From an uncultured Actinomycetes bacterium (lineage in GTDB: Bacteria > Actinomycetota > Acidimicrobiia > Acidimicrobiales > RAAP-2), in assembly GCA_903893955.1 (NCBI GenBank), contig CAITOG010000296.1, forward strand, positions 1-7,429: a stretch of DNA of 7,429 nucleotides, read 5' to 3'. Positions 1-6,271 of the stretch are shown piece after piece. Every line of letters begins with the position of its first letter. The stretch's first letter is position 1. The notes under the pieces were generated by a model that saw only the letters and a program-made list of their open reading frames with translations, searched no databases and was not told the DNA's origin. The translations under genes and the position numbers were made by a program.

Positions 1-1
1 C

Positions 2-2668
2 CTCGCTGGGTACTTGTCTCGCTCTGGGATCGACTATCTCGTCGAGCGAAACAATCTCGATCGCCAGGTCACCTCTGCCCCGCAACCTGCGCAGGTGCAC
101 CAAGTCCTCTCGCAGACACCGGGGCTTGTCCGCGTGGCGTCGTTTGGTCCGTATGTGCCTCGAGCATCGACCGAGAACGGCACCCTTCCGGTCTACGACA
201 CAGGCCGCCCAGCACGAATGCGAGCTCTCGAGATCTACATGGTGGTGCCCAAGGCCAAGGAGTTGCGAACGTTCCCGGCGTCGTCGCCTGTCATCGTCAG
301 CGGTTCGCCCAGCTCGCTCGTCGCCCTCGGTGCTGCTGGAGCACTCAACGGTCGAGCGGTCATCCTGGCCAAGGATGCTGCTTCTCGTCAGGCGAGCCAG
401 CGCCCCAACTCGAGCTGGGCTCTCACCGACGGTAATCAGCGCCGAGTCCTCAAGTTCGGCAAAGTGCACGACAATTCCTCCTACCTGCTCGGTGCAGGCC
501 AGGTGTTGCGCGGTGGGAACAGCGTCGAAGCCTTCTCATTCGGCTACGGCAACCTCGGCCCACCAAAGTCACAGACAACCTCGTCGCCAATCGGAGCCGC
601 CCAGCTCGGCTTCTCCATGGGCGCTCGGACCTTCGCGGTGGGTACATTCGTGGCGCCATCGCTCGGGCCCTCCTCTGCCTTCGATGGGAACCCTCTGACC
701 GCATGGATCCCCAATGTCGGTCCTACTGTCACTCATCAGTCGGTCGGAATCCGGCTGACCCATCCCGTCTTCGTCAGCAAGATCGCCCTTGTCCCTCTCG
801 ACGACAGGGTGCAGCGGAGCAAGATCTTGAGGGTCAAGATCACGACCAGCGCAGGATCTGTCACCAGTTCGTTGCCAGCCGGGCCAGGCCCCATCTGGTT
901 ACCGACCCGACCTGGCATGACCTCCAGGATCTGGGTCACGATCGTGGCGGTCAAGCCGGGCGTTGGCGTCAAGGGTTCGCTGGTCGGCCCGGGAATCGTT
1001 CAGATCACCATTCCGGGGGTCACCTATCGCCCGGGAATGGCGCTGCCCACAGATGAGCTCTCGACATTCTCCGCCTCGGGACGCCTCGATCCAATCGTCA
1101 GCTTCGACGACCCGGTGAGGAACCTCAACCTCGATTTCTATGCAGCCGAGAGGACGCCGGCGCCTTGGGCGCGGAAACTCACGTTGCCGCATGCGACCAC
1201 GATGACGATCACCGGAACAGCAGTGGCAAATCCAGGCGTTGACCTCGACAAGTTGGTCAAGGCGTCAACAGCCCCGCCAGGCGCCTCACTTCGCGTCGTT
1301 GCGTCATCGACGCTCCGGAACCTGCCCATCTTCCGGGCTGCGAACCTCACGGAAGCAACTCCGCAGCCGTGGATAGCAGCCCTCGGCGACCAGCACCCGA
1401 CACTCCACCTCAGCTGGACGGGCGAACGATCAGTGGATTCGATCGACGTCGGCACCACGGCAGAGGCAAGCCGCCCGAGGACGCTGCTGGTTCAGGCCGG
1501 CGTGACCCATCAGGTCGTCAACGTCCCTGCGCTCGGCGGCATCATCCACCTCGACCCGGTGACGACCGATCACCTCGACGTGACTGTGCTCTCATCTGTA
1601 CCAAGGTTCACGATGCTGCCAGCCGGCAGTGCAAGGGTGGAGGGGAGCTTCGAGTACCCGTCACCGGTGCCACCCGGCCTCCGGTCGCTGACGATTCCCG
1701 CCCTCGGTCCGACGATCTCCCAGCCGGTGCGTGCCTCGGCCACGCTGACCGCGGCGTGCGGAACGGGCCCAGAGATCGATGTCGGTGCGACTGCTGTTCA
1801 AACCAGGATCGAGGGGACAGTCGGAGCGCTCACGTCCCTCTCGCCAGTTCGTTACGAGGCCTGTTCATCGGTCAAGTTCCAGGCAGGGCGCACGACCATC
1901 TCGTTTCCAGGTCGAGGTGCATTCCGGATCACGGCGTTGTCAGGGCTGCCCGAGCACCACGTCGGTACTTCCTCTCTGGGCCACGCTCGAGAGGCACGGA
2001 TCGACTCGTGGGGGGCGACGACCAGAAAGGTGGAGCTCAGCCGAGGGCCAGCGACGTATCTCCAGGTTTCCCAGAACGCCAACCCCGGTTGGGTGGCGAC
2101 GATGGGTGGAGAGACACTGACCCCTGTGACCCTCGAAGGGTGGCAGCAGGCGTGGTTTGTCCCCGCCGGTGCCGCCGGCACGGTGACGATGACCTTCGCT
2201 CCGGACAAGACCTTTCAGCTCGTCTTGTTCGTCGGTCTCTTGTTCCTCCTCCTCCTGGCGGCGCTGGCGCTCTTCGCCCGGCGAGGAGAGGACGCTGCCG
2301 CCCTGACGGCCCGTCGCCCCTATCCAACGTGGCTGCTGGTGGCGCTCACGGTCATTGTGGTCGTCGGCGTCTCGATCTATGGGGTCATCTTGTTCATTCC
2401 GTTGCTGCTGCTCGCCTGGTGGCGACGACGGACGAACATGATGGCGTGGGTGACGGGCGGCGCCTTCGTCACCGCAGGACTCTACGTGGCGCACCGTCCT
2501 GAGACTGACTTTTTGCGGTCGTTCGGCTCATTCAGCCTGGCGGCTCAACTCCTTGCAGCGGTCTCGCTCATCGCCCTCATGTGCCAAGCGATCGCGATGG
2601 AGCGCACGCGAGCCTCGACGGCCGAGGAACGTGCTGACTCGGCCGTGAACAGCGATTCGTCGGTCTGA
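2..2668 (+). CDS. aftD: AftD-like alpha-(1->3)-arabinofuranosyltransferase, C-terminal part (5' partial)
   Basis: The reading frame is open to the left edge. The TTG at 14 has no ribosome binding site, and AftD proteins are usually well over 1,200 residues, so the multi-spanning GT-C catalytic domain is probably upstream and about 888 residues are visible. Known family role: a membrane enzyme that adds alpha-(1->3)-arabinofuranose from decaprenyl-phosphoryl-arabinose to envelope arabinan. Numbering from TTG 14: a family-like YLVERNNLD segment near residue 9; a discoidin/F5-8C (carbohydrate-binding) domain around 210-320 with FDGNPLTAWIP; an IPGV element near 335; a second beta-sandwich-like stretch around 447-530; the C-terminal motif QNANPGW at 687-693. 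Hydrophobic segments lie near 734-757, 773-803, 813-829 and 841-863, with Arg-rich loops between. It ends 63 bp before the crotonase gene. Family assignment is by remembered motifs, not by a search. Its role outside mycolate-bearing genera is uncertain. Confidence 0.85.
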   Translation, partial: LAGYLSRSGIDYLVERNNLDRQVTSAPQPAQVHQVLSQTPGLVRVASFGPYVPRASTENGTLPVYDTGRPARMRALEIYMVVPKAKELRTFPASSPVIVSGSPSSLVALGAAGALNGRAVILAKDAASRQASQRPNSSWALTDGNQRRVLKFGKVHDNSSYLLGAGQVLRGGNSVEAFSFGYGNLGPPKSQTTSSPIGAAQLGFSMGARTFAVGTFVAPSLGPSSAFDGNPLTAWIPNVGPTVTHQSVGIRLTHPVFVSKIALVPLDDRVQRSKILRVKITTSAGSVTSSLPAGPGPIWLPTRPGMTSRIWVTIVAVKPGVGVKGSLVGPGIVQITIPGVTYRPGMALPTDELSTFSASGRLDPIVSFDDPVRNLNLDFYAAERTPAPWARKLTLPHATTMTITGTAVANPGVDLDKLVKASTAPPGASLRVVASSTLRNLPIFRAANLTEATPQPWIAALGDQHPTLHLSWTGERSVDSIDVGTTAEASRPRTLLVQAGVTHQVVNVPALGGIIHLDPVTTDHLDVTVLSSVPRFTMLPAGSARVEGSFEYPSPVPPGLRSLTIPALGPTISQPVRASATLTAACGTGPEIDVGATAVQTRIEGTVGALTSLSPVRYEACSSVKFQAGRTTISFPGRGAFRITALSGLPEHHVGTSSLGHAREARIDSWGATTRKVELSRGPATYLQVSQNANPGWVATMGGETLTPVTLEGWQQAWFVPAGAAGTVTMTFAPDKTFQLVLFVGLLFLLLLAALALFARRGEDAAALTARRPYPTWLLVALTVIVVVGVSIYGVILFIPLLLLAWWRRRTNMMAWVTGGAFVTAGLYVAHRPETDFLRSFGSFSLAAQLLAAVSLIALMCQAIAMERTRASTAEERADSAVNSDSSV

Positions 2669-2702
2669 GATTGCCGCGGCGGACAGCAGCGACGATCGCC
2701 CA

Positions 2703-2728
2703 GGTGAGACGAGCGCTCTAGGCTCACC
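2703..2728. promoter_or_regulatory. Nested inverted repeat between aftD-like gene and crotonase (operator or weak terminator)
   Basis: GGTGAG (2703-2708) and CTCACC (2723-2728) are perfect inverted 6-mers separated by 14 nt. Inside them is the 8-bp palindrome GAGCGCTC (2711-2718), almost concentric with the outer arms. The right arm overlaps the -10 candidate at 2719-2724. This could be a repressor site for the crotonase, or an RNA hairpin ending the upstream transcript. No U-tract follows, so a classic intrinsic terminator is unlikely. Function is inferred; the symmetry is directly visible. Confidence 0.45.
2719..2724 (+). promoter_or_regulatory. -10 element TAGGCT for leaderless crotonase transcript
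   Basis: TAGGCT fits the actinobacterial -10 pattern TANNNT and sits 7 nt before the ATG at 2732. If transcription starts at that A, the mRNA is leaderless. This agrees with the absence of any Shine-Dalgarno sequence ahead of the gene. No convincing -35 hexamer is seen. Confidence 0.45.
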
Positions 2729-2731
2729 ACG

Positions 2732-3547
2732 ATGGAAACCTTCGAGACCCTGATTGTGACCATTGATGCCGGTGTGGCCGAGGTGACCCTCAACCGCCCC
2801 GAGGCGATGAACTCCTTCAACTCGACGATGCGTCGAGAGCTCGTGAAGCTTTGGTCAGTGCTCCGCGAGGATGACGATGTGCGTTGTGTTCTCGTCACAG
2901 GTGCAGGCGATCGGGCGTTCTGCACTGGGATCGACCGAGCTGAGGCGATGGCGGATATCGACCCCGACTCAGACGGCCTTGATGGCTACGTCACCCCGTT
3001 CATGTTCGATGACCCTGGGAGTGCGATGTGCCCCAAAGCCAACGAACTCTGGAAGCCGATCGTGGCAGCCGTCAACGGCATCGCGTGCGGCGGCGCGTTC
3101 TATCTGCTCGGTGAGTCCGACATCGTCATCGCCTCGGAGACTGCGACTTTCTTCGACCCTCATGTCACCTATGGGATGACTGCCGCCTTCGAGCCGATCC
3201 AACTGCTCGGCCGCATGGCCTTTGGTGATCTCGTCAGAATGTCGCTGATGGGTGCTTCTGAGCGCCTCAGCGCACTGACTGCCCAAGCAACAGGACTCGT
3301 GTCTGAGGTGGTCGCCCCTGACGAGCTCGTCGCCGCCGGCCGAAGGATCGCCAGGACCGTCGCCGAGGCGCCATCACTGGCCACGCAGGGAACGTTGCGG
3401 GCGCTGTGGATGGGTCGGGAGCTCTCTCGACGCCAAGCGCTGGATCAGGCCTACCTGCTCACCGCCCTCGGGACCGACAAGGTGAGTCTGGCTGAAGGTC
3501 AGGAGCGCTTCAGTTCTGGCGCTCGGGTGCAGTGGCGCTTGCGCTGA
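2732..3547 (+). CDS. Crotonase-fold (enoyl-CoA hydratase/isomerase family) protein with altered active site
   Basis: A 271-residue protein of normal crotonase length. The fold is recognisable from VTLNRPEAMNSFN (residues 18-30), the first oxyanion-hole segment DRAFCTGID (60-68), the second segment NGIACGGAF (115-123), the FDPHVTYGM segment (141-149) and GLVSEVV (188-194). Members act on acyl-CoA thioesters through an oxyanion hole made of backbone amides. By alignment in my head to rat enoyl-CoA hydratase, the Glu of GGGCE is Tyr124 here and the Glu of QPEI is His144, so both hydratase glutamates appear to be missing. The third Gly of the usual GGG is Ala122. An isomerase, hydrolase or other crotonase reaction is therefore as likely as hydration. 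The ATG at 2732 is chosen for conserved length and the leaderless -10 upstream. It converges on the serine hydrolase gene with only 2 bp between stops. Family call is firm; specific activity is unknown. Confidence 0.9.
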   Translation: METFETLIVTIDAGVAEVTLNRPEAMNSFNSTMRRELVKLWSVLREDDDVRCVLVTGAGDRAFCTGIDRAEAMADIDPDSDGLDGYVTPFMFDDPGSAMCPKANELWKPIVAAVNGIACGGAFYLLGESDIVIASETATFFDPHVTYGMTAAFEPIQLLGRMAFGDLVRMSLMGASERLSALTAQATGLVSEVVAPDELVAAGRRIARTVAEAPSLATQGTLRALWMGRELSRRQALDQAYLLTALGTDKVSLAEGQERFSSGARVQWRLR

Positions 3548-3549
3548 GC

Positions 3550-4620
3550 TCAGACGGCATCGAAGGCATCGACGATCTGCTGCCACCAGCTGTCGACAGC
3601 GCCGGTGTCGTCGTCGACGGTGCGGCCGAGGCGGACCACCACGAGGTCGAGCGGTGGGCAGGCGACGATCCGCTGACCCTCATAGCCATTGCACCAGAAG
3701 GTGCCCAGATGGTCGCCACCGACCCAGGTCTGGAGTGAGTAGAGGCGCTGGTCCTCTTCATCGAACGACAGCGGGATCCTGAGCTGGTCGATCCAGTCGG
3801 CGCTCACGATCTGGCGACCGTGGGCAAACCCGCCACGGCAGAGCATGAGGCCGAAGCGGGCGAAGTCCTCGGCAGTGGCGTGCACGTAGGACGAGGCGAT
3901 GAAGGTCCCGGCCGGGTCGAAGGTCGGGACTGCGGTCGTCATCGACAGCGGACCGAAGAGGCGCTCATCGAGTGCGGCTCGCATCCCCGCCTCGCCACCG
4001 AAGAGGTCGCCGACGAGCCGGGAGATGATGTTGGTGGTGCCCGACGAGTAGTTGAACCGGGAGCCCGGCGTCGCCGCGAGCGGCCGGTCAGCGGCGAAGT
4101 GGGCCATGTCGGCTGCACCCGCACCGAAGAGCATCGCGACCACGTCGCTCGGTGCATCGACGACGTACTCCTCGGTGAAGTCGAGGCCGTCGCGCATCGC
4201 CAGCAGGTGACGAAGCGTGATCTCGCTGCGGCCGTCAGTGGCGTCGCGCCACTCGGGAACGGCAGCGTGCTCGTCGAGGTCGAGCCTTCCTTCGTCGACC
4301 AAGGTCCCGACCATGATGGCGAGCATCGTCTTGGCCATCGACCAGCTCAGCAGCGGCGTGGTCGCTGTCACCGTGGTGCCAGAACCGACGAACGACGGCA
4401 GCTCACCGCCATAGCGCTCGGCGACGATGGCCCCCCGATGGACCACGATGGCGGCATAGGTGGTCTGGAGCGGACCGTCGGCGTCGAAGGCGAGGGCCAT
4501 GATCTCGTCGAGGTCGACGCCGTTCGGTGGGTCGCGTCGCTCCCAGGCATCTGTCGGCCAGCTTCCGGGTGGCTCGATGGGATAGCCGCCGAGCACCGGC
4601 GCTGGAAACGGGCCGCTCAC
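3550..4620 (-). CDS. Serine hydrolase, beta-lactamase class C / NylB-like fold
   Basis: A 356-residue protein with the three signatures of the PF00144 family: SMAK at 94-97 (Ser94 nucleophile, Lys97), YSS at 191-193 (Tyr191), and GYEGQ at 312-316 in the place of the KTG/HTG motif. Known members hydrolyse esters, amides, D-amino acid peptides or 6-aminohexanoate dimers through an acyl-Ser intermediate. The SMAK plus Y-S-S and G-x-x-G-Q combination recalls NylB-type carboxylesterases more than true AmpC beta-lactamases. No signal peptide or lipobox is visible, which argues for a cytoplasmic enzyme and against antibiotic resistance. The GTG start overlaps the stop of the upstream amidohydrolase (GTGA, 4617-4620) and has no ribosome binding site of its own, so translational coupling is likely. 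It is the distal gene of a two-gene minus-strand operon. The substrate cannot be read from the sequence. Confidence 0.9.
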   Translation of the reverse strand: MSGPFPAPVLGGYPIEPPGSWPTDAWERRDPPNGVDLDEIMALAFDADGPLQTTYAAIVVHRGAIVAERYGGELPSFVGSGTTVTATTPLLSWSMAKTMLAIMVGTLVDEGRLDLDEHAAVPEWRDATDGRSEITLRHLLAMRDGLDFTEEYVVDAPSDVVAMLFGAGAADMAHFAADRPLAATPGSRFNYSSGTTNIISRLVGDLFGGEAGMRAALDERLFGPLSMTTAVPTFDPAGTFIASSYVHATAEDFARFGLMLCRGGFAHGRQIVSADWIDQLRIPLSFDEEDQRLYSLQTWVGGDHLGTFWCNGYEGQRIVACPPLDLVVVRLGRTVDDDTGAVDSWWQQIVDAFDAV

Positions 4621-5804
4621 GGGAGTCTTGGCGACGAGAGCTCGACGGCATTATCGAGGAGGACCCGCCGGCGATCCTCCGCCGACAGCTTTGCCAGCTC
4701 CGGGACATAGTCGAGTGGCTCGGGCATGCCTTCGATGTGGGGCCAGTCGGACCCGAAGAGGACTCGGTCGGCGCCCATGAGCTCGACGACCTCGTTGACA
4801 TCGTCCTCCCAGAACGGGTTGATCCACCAGTGAGCGCGCAAGGTGGCTACCGGGTCGGTGGCGAAGTAGCCAGGCATCTTCTTGTCCGTGCTCCGAAGTT
4901 TCGCAATCAAGTCGGCGAGGAAGGTTGAGCCGTTCTCGATCGATGCCATGCGCAGACTCGGGTGCCGGTCGAAGAGCTTCTCGAAGATGCTCGAGATGAT
5001 GAAGTCGTTCGCAGCTCGCTCGATGCCGAACGACTTAATCGAGGGCTTCCACCCTCCTGCGAACGTGGCCCCGAAGCCCTCAGGGGCGAAGCCATTGGTC
5101 GACCAGCCAGAGTCGCCGGCGTGGATCACCATCGGCACCCCTGCGTCTGCGACCCGAGACCAGAAGGGATCGAACGACTTGTCGAAGGGGCTCCTCGGTC
5201 CGGTCTCGGTCGTCGGGGCGGCAGCACGCATCACGAGCACCTTCGCCCCTCGCTCGAGTGCCCAGTCGAGCTCGGCGGTCGCCCACTCGACGTCGGCGAG
5301 CGAGAGGTAGGGGGCTGCGTAGACCCGGCCGTCGCCGCGATCGAAGCCCCAGTCCTCGTCGAGCCAGCGGTTGAAGGCGCTGAAGGTGGCACACACGGCG
5401 AAGGGATCGTTCTTGAGCAGCTCTTCGTAGAGCATGGCCAAGGTGGGGAAGAGCCAGGCCGAACTCAGGCCATGCTCGTCAAGAACGGCGACGCGAGCCG
5501 CACGATCACGGTACGCAGCCCGAATCGGCTCACGGTTGGTCAGGAACTCGAGGGGGTTTCGGCCCTCGGGGTTGCCTCGAAAGTAGTCGTGCATGGCACC
5601 GGGGGGAGCGATCGGATCGAAGGTGGGGTTCGTCACCGCTCGGCTCACCTGTCCGCCGACGACGTGGTACCGGCGGCCGTCGATCTCGCACCATTGGACG
5701 CAGCGAGGTCCGAGCGTTGGATCGAGGTGGCGGGTGAAGGCGTCGAGTGCCTCGTAGTAGTGGTTGTCCGCGTCGAACGGCCGGTAGCCGAGCTCATCGT
5801 TCAT
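4617..5804 (-). CDS. Amidohydrolase_2 family protein (TIM-barrel metal-dependent hydrolase/decarboxylase)
   Basis: A 395-residue protein of the amidohydrolase_2 superfamily, which includes ACMSD, LigW and 2-hydroxy-acid (de)carboxylases. Visible landmarks are DADNHYYE at residues 11-18 at the end of strand 1 in place of the usual HxH, MVIHAGDSG at 225-233 (His228), ASIENGS at 287-293 (Glu290) and LFGSDWPHIEG at 349-359 (Asp353, His356). These supply a likely metal and acid/base set, though with a reduced first-strand site. The start is ATG at 5804, because AGGGGG lies 4 nt upstream (5809-5814). An in-frame start 21 codons earlier (5867) would add a stretch outside the family fold. The gene is first in an operon and overlaps the downstream serine hydrolase by 4 bp. 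A hydrolysis or decarboxylation step on a small cyclic or aromatic acid is a reasonable inference, but the substrate is unknown. Confidence 0.88.
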   Translation of the reverse strand: MNDELGYRPFDADNHYYEALDAFTRHLDPTLGPRCVQWCEIDGRRYHVVGGQVSRAVTNPTFDPIAPPGAMHDYFRGNPEGRNPLEFLTNREPIRAAYRDRAARVAVLDEHGLSSAWLFPTLAMLYEELLKNDPFAVCATFSAFNRWLDEDWGFDRGDGRVYAAPYLSLADVEWATAELDWALERGAKVLVMRAAAPTTETGPRSPFDKSFDPFWSRVADAGVPMVIHAGDSGWSTNGFAPEGFGATFAGGWKPSIKSFGIERAANDFIISSIFEKLFDRHPSLRMASIENGSTFLADLIAKLRSTDKKMPGYFATDPVATLRAHWWINPFWEDDVNEVVELMGADRVLFGSDWPHIEGMPEPLDYVPELAKLSAEDRRRVLLDNAVELSSPRLP

Positions 5805-5808
5805 GGTG

Positions 5809-5814
5809 CCCCCT
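5809..5814 (-). promoter_or_regulatory. Shine-Dalgarno AGGGGG deciding the amidohydrolase start
   Basis: On the minus strand AGGGGG is followed by CACC and then ATG (5804-5802). It is a purine-rich ribosome binding site close to the start, and it favours this ATG over the in-frame start at 5867. It contrasts with the crotonase and SARP genes, which lack one. Confidence 0.6.
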
Positions 5815-5829
5815 GGTGTCGCAGACCAG

Positions 5830-5835
5830 ATGCTA
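5830..5835 (-). promoter_or_regulatory. Possible -10 element TAGCAT for the amidohydrolase operon
   Basis: TAGCAT (TANNNT pattern) lies on the minus strand 25 nt before the ATG at 5804. This would give a 5' leader of roughly 20 nt that includes the AGGGGG ribosome binding site. The expected -35 position holds only a poor match, so the call rests on position and the -10 alone. Confidence 0.3.
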
Positions 5836-5869
5836 CGTCCCTCGCGGCCAGGACGGACCCCTGGCACTG

Positions 5870-5898
5870 TTGCGATGCGTACCGTCGAGGTCTACGGT
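5870..5898 (+). promoter_or_regulatory. Candidate sigma-70 type promoter for the small basic ORF
   Basis: TTGCGA (5870-5875) and TACGGT (5893-5898) are separated by exactly 17 nt, the ideal spacing for a housekeeping sigma factor. They share 4/6 and 3/6 positions with the consensus, and the -10 fits TANNNT. Transcription would begin near 5905, leaving a leader of about 38 nt before ATG 5943. The -10 overlaps a small inverted repeat, ACCGT (5881-5885) / ACGGT (5894-5898), which could be a regulator site or chance. Confidence 0.4.
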
Positions 5899-5942
5899 CG
5901 AAGGGCTGTCGATCGCGCAGGATCAGAAGGGTCGAACACGCC

Positions 5943-6191
5943 ATGGCAAGGTCCAAGGAACCAAGGAAGCGCAGGGTTGTGCGTCGGCGAACCATCATGA
6001 TGCTACGTCCGGTCTTGCGGTTCTCGAAGGGCCGAAGCGCTTGGGTTCTGCGGGTTGTTGGCAATCGCTACGGCCCGGTCCTCGTCGAAGAGGGGTCACA
6101 GCCGAGCGAGAGCCCACGGATTACCTCAATTCCGCCGATCCCGCGCGAAGAGTATCCGCTCGACGCGTCCGACGACAGTCGGAAATCGTAG
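5943..6191 (+). CDS. Small, highly basic hypothetical protein (82 aa)
   Basis: Not a family I can name with certainty. The 82-residue product starts with a strongly cationic stretch (MARSKEPRKRRVVRRRT), then a core running LRPVLRFSKGRSAWVLRVVGNRYGPVLVEE, then an acidic, Pro/Ser-rich tail. The core resembles short uncharacterised actinobacterial proteins I recall with an R(F/Y)S..R.A(Y/W)VLR.VG...GPVL pattern; this is memory, not a search. Support for being real: it occupies a stretch otherwise without genes, third codon positions are about 71% G/C (58 of 82), a promoter-like pair lies upstream, and AGAAGGG (5925-5931) precedes the ATG by 11 nt, which is slightly long. Alternative starts are ATG 5997 or 6000, which would remove the basic tail. 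There is no signal peptide or membrane segment. The Arg/Lys-rich N-terminus suggests nucleic acid or ribosome binding, which is inference only. Confidence 0.55.
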   Translation: MARSKEPRKRRVVRRRTIMMLRPVLRFSKGRSAWVLRVVGNRYGPVLVEEGSQPSESPRITSIPPIPREEYPLDASDDSRKS

Positions 6192-6259
6192 AAGGTATTC
6201 GGCCCAAGATCGGACAACATTTCGACATCCTGGCGAGCAGTCGGGCGTGACCCGCGTGC

Positions 6260-6265
6260 CATTCT
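6260..6265 (+). promoter_or_regulatory. Weak -10-like element CATTCT before the SARP-like gene
   Basis: CATTCT ends 6 nt before the ATG at 6272, the place expected for a -10 of a leaderless transcript, but the first base deviates from TANNNT. No ribosome binding site exists in this gap, which favours leaderless initiation. A possible -35-like TCGACA (6222-6227) is not at a useful distance. Low certainty. Confidence 0.25.
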
Positions 6266-6271
6266 CTAGCG

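Larger units (their letters stand above)
5829..6010. repeat. 12-bp direct repeat GATGCTACGTCC, two copies 170 bp apart
   Basis: Identical 12-mers occur at 5829-5840 and 5999-6010. The first lies in the leader/promoter zone of the minus-strand operon and contains its -10 candidate on the opposite strand. The second lies inside the small basic ORF at its MLRPV codons. An exact 12-mer pair within about 500 bp is unlikely by chance but not impossible. No further copies were noticed. Confidence 0.3.

Noticed and set aside
14..16. TTG at 14 as a true start codon
   Set aside because: No ribosome binding site can be seen. The frame is open to the edge, and the family needs a large N-terminal membrane domain.
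1369..2502. 377-codon plus-strand ORF overlapping the aftD-like gene in another frame
   Set aside because: It is Arg/Pro/Asp-rich out-of-frame translation, while the aftD frame carries the recognisable domains and membrane segments.
2669..2731. Rho-independent terminator after the aftD-like gene
   Set aside because: A 6-bp stem with a 14-nt loop exists but no T-run follows, so it is listed as a possible operator instead.
3550..4620. Antibiotic-resistance beta-lactamase
   Set aside because: There is no signal peptide, and GYEGQ replaces KTG. The operon partner is an amidohydrolase. Metabolic esterase/amidase is the better reading.
3820..4710. Long plus-strand ORF (296 codons) opposite the serine hydrolase
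   Set aside because: It is antisense to a gene with clear SMAK/YSS motifs. Its translation is rich in Arg, Gly and Glu without any fold pattern, as expected for a shadow frame in high-GC DNA.
4962..5942. Upstream part of the long plus-strand open frame ending at 6191
   Set aside because: This part is antisense to the amidohydrolase and low in complexity. Only the segment from ATG 5943 looks like a separate gene.
5805..6271. tRNA, riboswitch or other structured RNA in the least coding-dense stretch
   Set aside because: No cloverleaf, CCA end or known riboswitch core was recognised by eye. A covariance-model scan would be needed to exclude it fully.
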